Below, piece after piece: positions 57,281 through 64,000 of a stretch of 64,000 nucleotides of DNA (its first letter is position 1; each line of letters starts with the position of its first letter). Under the pieces are notes generated by a model. That model was given only the letters and a program-made list of their open reading frames with translations. It ran no database searches and was not told the origin of the DNA. Source of the DNA: Calliopum simillimum (taxonomy: Eukaryota; Arthropoda; Insecta; Diptera; Lauxaniidae); NCBI GenBank assembly GCA_951812925.1, contig OX638368.1, positions 122,039,309 through 122,103,308 on the forward strand. The letters run 5' to 3'. The position numbers were made by a program, and so were the translations under genes.

Positions 57281-57820
57281 TGACTATCTATTATGAAAAA
57301 CACTGTAAAGACTTTAATAAAGATGAAAAAATACATTTCAAAGAGATTGGAGTTATTTCGTGATATTGTTTGCAACACAATCAACACTTAAAAAGTGACA
57401 ATTAATTAATTTAAAGTTCAAGCCGGTTAAATTTTTTAACAAATATTCTAAAATTTAATTATTTTGTCTTAGGTCAGTACAATTTCGAATGTGTCCTCAA
57501 TGCGCCCTCTCACTGTTACGCACGACTTTACACTATCGCAACGGGTTCTAATGCCCAACTAATGGATTTAACATGTAAGCAATTACTGTGCAATTTTAGT
57601 CCTCTAAAGGAGTTGCCCTTATAAATAAGCGACTTGTCCCATACGTTATGGCACTAAACCATTTTCACACAGTGGTAAGCACCATTAGAACATAATTTTT
57701 CTCAATCATAGCAAACATGTTGTCCATTAGCAAGAATGAATAAAAACGACAAACACTTTGGCCGTATGAGCCCATTACCGTTATGTTGCTGGTTTTTTCT
57801 TTTGTTTTGTGGTAAAGTTT
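57281..57820. other. Upstream region of burs
   Basis: AT-rich, with no transposon signature. Probably contains burs regulatory DNA; no specific site is claimed. Confidence 0.3.
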
Positions 57821-57824
57821 GTGG

Positions 57825-57855
57825 TATAAAAGCAAATGTTGCCAACTTTTTAGTT
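57825..57855 (+). promoter_or_regulatory. burs: Core promoter of burs
   Basis: TATAAAAG at 57825-57832 with an initiator-like TTAGTT at 57850-57855, 27 bases from the first T to the presumed start A. The coding ATG follows 45 bases later. The assignment rests on motif and spacing. Confidence 0.5.
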
Positions 57856-57896
57856 TCTTATTTGCAAATTTTTGCCTGTGCGTTACACCACGAGTG

Positions 57897-58565
57897 ATGA
57901 CCAAAATGAGCCAAAATTATCGCAGCACATGTGAGCGAAAACTTTTTTTATTGTATTTAACGAATTGTCTCTATTTAATTACGCTACAAATGGGTGTGGG
58001 CGTGACATTTGCCGAAGATGGACTAGTACCAACGGGAAATGGTAAGTATTTATTTTCTATATAAACTGTAGTTTTTGGCATTCAATAGATTTCATTTACA
58101 TTTGCAGAAATCTCACATATTGGTGATGATTGTCAGGTAACGCCAGTCATACATGTCCTGCAGTATCCTGGCTGTGTACCGAAACCAATACCATCCTTTG
58201 CTTGTGTTGGCCGTTGTGCAAGTTATATACAGGTAGCTGGTATTCGATGTAACAATTTTTGCATCGAAATTATAATTGTTTTTTTCTTATACGTTAAGGT
58301 CTCTGGTAGTAAAATCTGGCAAATGGAACGTTCCTGCATGTGTTGTCAGGAGTCTGGTGAACGTGAAGCTGCTGTTTCTCTATTTTGTCCCAAGGCTAAA
58401 CAAGGTGAACGTAAATTTAAAAAGGTACTCACGAAGGCACCGCTGGAATGTATGTGTCGTCCTTGTACATCAATTGAAGAATCTGGTATTGTGCCTCAGG
58501 AAATTGCTGGCTACTCGGATGAGGGCCCTTTGAATAATCATTTCCGTCGTATTGCATTGCAGTAG
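57897..58565 (+). CDS. burs: Bursicon alpha subunit (cystine-knot neurohormone)
   Basis: Three exons, 57897-58041, 58108-58232 and 58299-58565, join to 178 codons. The product pairs with partner-of-bursicon and acts through the receptor rickets (LGR2) to trigger cuticle tanning and wing expansion after moulting. After a hydrophobic leader (FLLYLTNCLYLITLQMG), the mature part shows the typical pattern DDCQVTPVIHVLQYPGC, FACVGRC, RSCMCCQESGERE, LFCPKAK, PLECMCRPC and QEIAGYSDEGPLNNHFR, with the 11 knot cysteines. The length is close to the roughly 170 residues usual in flies. A second ATG at 57906 is possible. The last intron ends in AAG, a less common acceptor. The gene is unrelated to the aminopeptidases. 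Confidence 0.95.
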
Positions 58566-58855
58566 ATGCAGACAAATGAGTGGATTTATAATAATAGTAT
58601 ATAATTGACCATTTGCATATAAAATATTTTCGAATGTCAAAGTGTTCAAGCTAAGAAACAGTTTTTTGAAAAATTTAATAGAAAAATATGAGTTTTTAAT
58701 GTTCGTTTATTTTCTTTGGGGACAATAGATACCTATACATTGCCAGTGTAACCAAAGTCAAGATAGAGAAGAACACAGTCCTGCAAAATAAGACTGGTCT
58801 TGCTCTTAATTTTGTCATTTTCCTTTTGCCACAGATGGTGTTACCTATTAATATA

Positions 58856-59945
58856 ATAGGGGAATGTGGTCAGGGTTGGGCCACTTTTTAACTTTCCTCT
58901 GTATCTTTTTTATATATTTGAATGCTACCAAATTATTTGTTTTATTTAAAAGTTCGAACCTTTATCTGTAACATACCTTTAGGACAACTCGCTGCGATTT
59001 CGGAAAAAAGAGTTATTGACGAAACTAAAAAAAAAAAGTAGTCAGGGTTGGGCCACCACCAAATATCGATGAAATATGTACTAAAATAGTGTGCAATGAA
59101 TATGTATGAAACTTTTTATTGCTTTTTATTGGATTATACAAAATTCCGATGAGAAATCTCCATTATAACATTGATCTGAATCGCAATTTGGGCATACATA
59201 GTAACTTTTTGTGAGATTGACGCACTTTAAGTGGACGTCTCGCTTGCATTCAATGCATGCGATTGAATTATTTCGATTCAGACTTTTTTAGGCGTTTTCG
59301 AAGCATCGCGCATCTGTTGCTTTTTACGTAACACTTCGCGGTTCTCTGGAGAGTTTAAGAACGTGCTTTTCATCGTTGGCGCTGCCGCTTGCAGAGGCCC
59401 GAGACGAAGAACTCGAAGGCCGAGAAGAAGTCGATAGTTCCTCGTGCGCTTCACTCGTTGCTTTCTCGTGCCTATAGAACTCGCTACTTTTCCTTTAGTG
59501 TCAATTCTGGGGGTATCCAAAACGGTAATGTTAATGTTTTGTGTATCGTAAAACCGATTCAGTGATGTTATTTTATTGATTCTGAATAAAAATTGATGTG
59601 GCCCTACCCTGACTACACGAGTGGCCCAACCCTGACGACAAGCGTGTTTTTCGACCGCTCAATACTGCATGTGAGCAGGTTAGGGAATCGAATTTTCCCT
59701 TTGGGAACTTGATAATGGTTCACCCCTTAATGGATATATGTATATTCTTACTTTTTCAGTGGCATTTTTTTAACTATCGAAAACTACACGAAGGCACAAA
59801 AACTTTTACTGACAATTCCGGTGACAAGCAATGCTTAAAAAAGTTTTCTGGCATCGAGAACAGTAATTCGACGCTATAACACAGATGGCAGCACGTGTCA
59901 TATACGAGAAATAGCAGTGGCCCAACCCTGACGACATTCCCCTAT
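58856..59945 (-). mobile_element. Pogo-like DNA transposon, internally deleted
   Basis: Termini ATAGGGGAATGTGGTCAGGG and CCCTGACGACATTCCCCTAT are near-perfect inverted repeats. The 15-base block GTCAGGGTTGGGCCA recurs inside in both orientations (about 59042; inverted about 59605-59640), giving subterminal repeats. On the minus strand, 59520-59276 encodes a basic tail (NREVLRKKQQMRD). In a shifted frame, 59275-59120 encodes a Cys/His finger (CIECKRDVHLKC, YYVCPNC). Such PHD-like fingers end many pogo/Tigger-type DDE transposases. The DDE core is missing. Confidence 0.7.
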
Positions 59946-60299
59946 ATAAGCAAAACATCAGAAAAAAAATTAAATTTTTTTGTTAAATATAGTATTGCCT
60001 TGATGTAGTCTTTCAGAAATTGTGCATCTAGGTAAATTAGAATTGGCATGAATAAACCAATATTTTGTGAGCTTACTTCATTTTAGATCCTTTCTGAATT
60101 TTTTGCGTTTTGCGAGAAATTCCATATTTTCTAGGTTACCTGGTTATCTGGCCTTTAAGGGCACGGAAACTATTCACCTGATATTTTTAAAGCATGTTAT
60201 AATCGATTATAGGAAGGCTAAAGGCTGGAAAAATGGGCGGTGATACGCCCCCCACCTAACTCGATTCGCCACACCTCTGAAACACCAAAAACTCTCATC
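59946..60299. other. Intergenic DNA
   Basis: No gene recognised. GGCGGTGATACGCCCCCCACC near 60237 may be a fragment of the 43690-type repeat. Confidence 0.25.
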
Positions 60300-60800
60300 T
60301 AGCGATCGAATCCCATCTTTAGGCATACATTATTTTAAAGCTTATAAATTATGCTGCAATTTAAAGTACTTTTAAAAAAAATCTAAGAGTGGTTTTTTAA
60401 AAAAAAAACTCAAAAGTATTTTTAAGTGTAAAAAATTTGGGTTAAAAAAAAAATGTTTTCACCAAGTAATATTTTTTTTATAAAAAAAACACTTAAGTGA
60501 ATGGAACCAGTTACTTACATATATCAATTCACAAACTTTGGTGTAAGCTATAAGTTTTTGAAAAAACACCCTTTTCATGAAAATGACTAAAAACGCCAAC
60601 TTCAACACCCTGTATTTTAATGGAACTAGGACCAAACCCACCCGGGTTATTTTTCTTGAACACAAAAAAAATTTTACCTGGTGCACTTGGCGTGTTTTGC
60701 TCCATATATAAAGTGTACTAGGACAAATAATATTCACTGAAAGCAATTAAAAGAATCACCGCTCTCGTTTTATTTTTGTCCTCGGAAGGGTTAATATTTA
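60300..60800 (-). repeat. Dispersed repeat, inverted partner of 2440-2960
   Basis: ATGACTAAAAACGCCAACTT and AAAGTATTTTTAAGTG match the complement of the intron 2 repeat of APN-1. Non-coding. Confidence 0.6.
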
Positions 60801-61769
60801 CGAAAGGGTTAGTTTTTTTAAAAATTTTTTAACTTATACCTTTGCTATAGTTATTGGTTCAAATAATATAAAACTTTAGCTTTAGAAAAACAAGTCATTT
60901 GACCTAATGTACGATGCTAGAATCAGTTAGTGGAAACTCTGAGCATCACTTGTAATTCTTTTGAAGCTAAAAGTTCGCCTGCCAATACAAATATGTATAA
61001 TTGAATCCCAAAAGTAAAGCACAATATCTACTCTAGTGAGTGAATACACATAATGTAAATTTGTTTGGATTCGCCTGACAAATAAACATTGTCTATCGAT
61101 TTTATATCTATGTAAAATGTAAACGCATTGATGACGTAAGTTGAAACGTTTAAGCGTTGAGCGTTAAAACTTACAAATGATTAATAAACATGTCTAAATG
61201 CAATCAATACAACTCAAATATCATTAATAGCAAAATGTTTGTCAATGTTAAGATTTTTTGTATATTAAACACTTTAAGAATATTTGAAAATATTTCTTCC
61301 CCAAATTCTTATAAACTCAATTCCGTAAATAATAACGCAATTTATTATTGATTTAGATTTTTATTGAATATTTAAAGAATTTAATAAATAATTTTAATAT
61401 ATGTAAAATTTAAATAAATAATGTTACACTTGTACTTGGGACACAACACACAAACTGGGCAACAGTTCACACTTCACTGAGTCACAGCTTTATCACAACT
61501 GAACAAAAATCATAGACAGCGCGCATTCATTCATTGGGTGGGAACAAACAAAAAGTCCAAAACCGCTAATAAAATTTTACGATAAAAGCAGAAAGAAGCA
61601 AACAACACAAAACAACAACAACAAAAAGTTTAACACAAAAAGCTAAATTTTTGACAAGCAACAATTGCACTGGATAAAGCAGTACCTACGGATGATCTGT
61701 GTAAAATCGTAAATTTCATCAAAATTCCATGCGTCAATATATACATACGTATGTATATGTACTATATCT
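60801..61769. other. Intergenic DNA, CAACA-rich near 61590-61670
   Basis: No coding frame. The stretch around 61430-61690 is rich in CAACA/ACAAA and lacks transposon structure. It resembles insect leader or regulatory DNA, but nothing firm can be assigned. Confidence 0.3.
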
Positions 61770-62607
61770 ATGTACCTTAGACCGGGATATTTTGTATGAA
61801 ACAAAATAAAATCATCCCCAAAAAAACTTAAAAGTTAGAAGGATAGAAGGACTTTCAAAAACAATATGTATCTGCATATTTATTTTTTTTTTTTTTCATT
61901 CCGAGAAAAACTAATGGAGCACTTTTGATTCTACTGATAGCCCATTTTGGCTAAAAAAACATGTTTTTTGGTTATAACTTTTTTTTCATTACAAAATGGC
62001 TACCCAAGGGTGCTTTAGAAATAAAGACTATGTTCTTACAAAAATTTTGGAGTTTAAAAATTATAAATTTTTTTTTTTTTTTGGGGATATAAATATAATT
62101 CGCATCCCAAAATCGATTTTTTTACGTTTTTCATTTACGCGGTCAAAGTAACGATTTTTCACTCAAAAGCAAGGCATCTAAAGTAAAAAGTGTCCGAGGC
62201 AAAATATGCTTATAATTGTCTAAAGAATACGTGTGAATTTTTTCAGAATTTTTCGATTTTTTTGTATTTTTTTTTTTTTGACCAAGTTTTGAAAAACGTA
62301 GAAAAATTGATTTTTGGAACTGAATATTATCTACAACCCGTAAAAAAAATAGATTAAGCGCCAAAATTTTTGTAAGAACATTATCTTTATTTCTACTCTT
62401 AGGTATCCATTTTCTAATAAAATAAAAAGTTATAACCAAAAAACATGTTTTTTAGCCAAAATAAGCCTTCCGTAGAATCAAAAGAGCTCCATTGGTTTTT
62501 CTCAGAATGAAAAAACAAAAAATTATACAGGTATAGTTTTTAATACTTCCTCTAACTTTTGAGTCGGTTTTGGGATGAATCTAAATTTCGACCCTGTCTA
62601 ATGTACC
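61770..62607. mobile_element. Foldback element
   Basis: Outer ends TGTACCTTAGACCGGG and ACCCTGTCTAATGTACC. Inner pairs include ACATGTTTTTTGGTTATAAC with GTTATAACCAAAAAACATGT, and GTTCTTACAAAAATTTTGG with CAAAATTTTTGTAAGAAC. The centre is near 62200. The interior right half shares sequence with the hAT-like element at 31421-32365. Non-coding. Confidence 0.7.
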
Positions 62608-62619
62608 TAGGTCTGTATA

Positions 62620-62872
62620 TGAAAGTTGACGGAAAACGTTCATGTTGTGCGTGTTAAACTTTTACAACACAACAAGCGAACGTAAGTAGTCGTTAAATTT
62701 CTTTTGGAATCCTACGTAATCACGAATCAAAAAGGTCTTCGTGTGTGTTAACTTTGAGCAACAACGAAGGATTGCCGGCCGGCACGATGGGAAGGTCACA
62801 TTGCACAGTGTGTGAAATTGTGTTTAAATTCGGTGAACATTTACAACAGGACCGAAGCGTGGGTGGGTAAAA
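62620..62872 (+). other. Possible 5' UTR exon of the edge gene
   Basis: This patch is less AT-rich, with a CAACGAAGGATTGCC block and no frame longer than a few dozen codons. It is followed by GTGGGTAAAA, a possible splice donor, at about 62868. It could be the leader of the gene whose coding exon starts near 63880. Confidence 0.25.
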
Positions 62873-63029
62873 ATGCTACTGTAAATAATTTGTAAAGCGC
62901 TTCCTTTCAGCAATAAGCCCTTATGTTACATAAGATTCATTCTTTCTATTTAATATTCCATGTTCTTAGGCTTAATCGATTTGTTTCAAAAGCTTTCTTT
63001 TTATTAAAATAAAACAAAATTAAATGAAA

Positions 63030-63200
63030 TGATATCAAACGTCCCATAGTAGGATTCGAACTCATGTTACTTGACTTAGAGATTCATTTCAAACTACTTA
63101 GCACTTCACTTTACGAACTTTCTAATGTAGACGTGGATAATTTACATAATGTTAAAACAAAAATGTCTCTCCAGCAGCCTTACAAAAAATAATTGTGTGT
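63030..63200 (-). repeat. tRNA-like SINE fragment
   Basis: The minus strand contains GAGTTCGAATCC, a B-box, and the plus strand CAGCAGCCTTACAAAAAATA resembles the CTGCAGCCTTACATAGAAT unit at 29407. The A-box and cloverleaf are weak. Same family as 29230-29825. Confidence 0.4.
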
Positions 63201-63399
63201 GAGACTGCAAAAATTGATGAAAATTTTTAAAAATAAAAAAAATATAATAAGTTTCAATAATTTTTAGACAGGTATATTCCAGATTTTCGTGTATCTGGAA
63301 AAATCAAAACAAGCTTATTACAAGTGGCTATTATCTCATTAGGATGGTCTAAAATTTTAAAATATTGCAAAATCTCAAAAATAACAGAACTTACAGAGA

Positions 63400-63620
63400 A
63401 ATAAATTTCAGATATGAATGAAGCGGCTCAAAATCGATATAAAAAATTTAACAGTTTAAATTTTAAAATTGTTGGGAATGCAACAAATACTCTCTGAAAT
63501 GGTCCAAATTTTACTTAGTGCTTATTTTTATCAAAGAGGAATTCTAAACAATTTTTTTTTTTCTCGCAAATTTAAACTAGTCTTATGTACGTACATATAC
63601 ATCTTGATTGCATTTTTTAA
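63400..63620 (+). repeat. Degenerate repeat related to 28736
   Basis: CTCTGAAATGGTCCAAATTT and ATTTTTATCAAAGAGGAAT parallel 28858-28905. Non-coding. Confidence 0.35.
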
Positions 63621-63879
63621 AAATATGAAAACATCAATATTTATGGTAATACAATGTTTATAAAATACAAATCAAAGAGAATTTATATTTTCTAAAAATA
63701 AAAAAAACTTTTCGTTTATTAAAAATTTTTATAGCTTATGCTAGCTTTTTTACCCGGCTTTGTTTGGTTATCGATTAATTTTTTTTAGAGAGTTGGTTAC
63801 AGAAAAAACAAAAACAAGAAACTGCAGCTATGATAAGAATGCAATGTTTTTTATAATGATACAACTTACTTATTTTCAG

Positions 63880-64000
63880 TGTTTTCACAATATTTTCCAT
63901 TATGAAGAGCACTACGCATCGCCCCTATTATCTCACCAAGGGAAAACAACATTTCATGAAAGTGTTCGAAAAAAAATTACAAAATTCAAGAAGCAACAGA
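63880..64000 (+). CDS. 5' part of an unidentified gene, runs off the window
   Basis: A polypyrimidine tract with TTATTTTCAG ends at 63879. An ATG at about 63904 opens a frame to the window end, reading MKSTTHRPYYLTKGKQHFMK and onward, basic and without a signal peptide. A second frame through the same exon is also open, so the frame is not certain. No family is recognised from about 33 residues. Confidence 0.35.

Noticed and set aside
59278..59520. Independent small basic protein gene
   Set aside because: It lies inside a transposon and continues, after a frameshift, into a zinc finger typical of transposase tails.
63030..63115. Functional tRNA gene on the minus strand
   Set aside because: A B-box is present, but the stems and A-box are poor and it matches the SINE-like family.

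Overview
The window reads as a chromosomal segment of a dipteran insect, most likely a tephritid fruit fly. The evidence is AT-rich intergenic DNA, introns with GT-AG borders, a clear bursicon-alpha gene, a mariner 5' end resembling tephritid elements (from memory, not searched), and dense DNA transposons, foldback elements and LINE fragments. The species is inferred.

The core is a cluster of four plus-strand M1-family aminopeptidase N (APN) genes arranged as two tandem pairs. Pair A is APN-1 (1462-5761) and APN-2 (19149-27946); pair B is APN-3 (32662-41997) and APN-4 (45105-53369). APN-2, APN-3 and APN-4 assemble into complete frames of 937, 942 and 942 codons, each with signal peptide, zinc site HEXXH-X18-E, catalytic Tyr and a hydrophobic C-tail typical of GPI anchoring. 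APN-1 keeps the catalytic residues but has lost its ATG, carries an in-frame TAG and has a one-base deletion in the anchor tail, so it looks like a young pseudogene. Pair B uses NGMEN where pair A has the canonical GAMEN. APN-3 and APN-4 lie in a roughly 10-11 kb tandem segmental duplication (about 31365-42568 and 44752-54681), later modified by different insertions in each copy.

Downstream, bursicon alpha (burs, 57897-58565) is complete in three exons. At the right edge a further plus-strand coding exon begins near 63880 and runs off the window.

Everything else is mostly mobile DNA: a 2.1-kb foldback element with tandem repeats in its arms (15645-17759), a second foldback made of a roughly 30-bp minisatellite (37565-38076), hAT-type non-autonomous elements (11169-11639, 31421-32365), many palindromic MITEs, two tail-to-tail LINE fragments and a mariner/LTR-retrotransposon chimera inside APN-2 introns, a pogo-like deletion derivative (58856-59945), and a cluster of tRNA-like SINE fragments (29230-29830). 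The APNs are expected to be secreted, membrane-anchored gut exopeptidases releasing N-terminal residues from peptides. burs is an unrelated neurohormone gene. No prokaryotic features (operons, CRISPR) are present.
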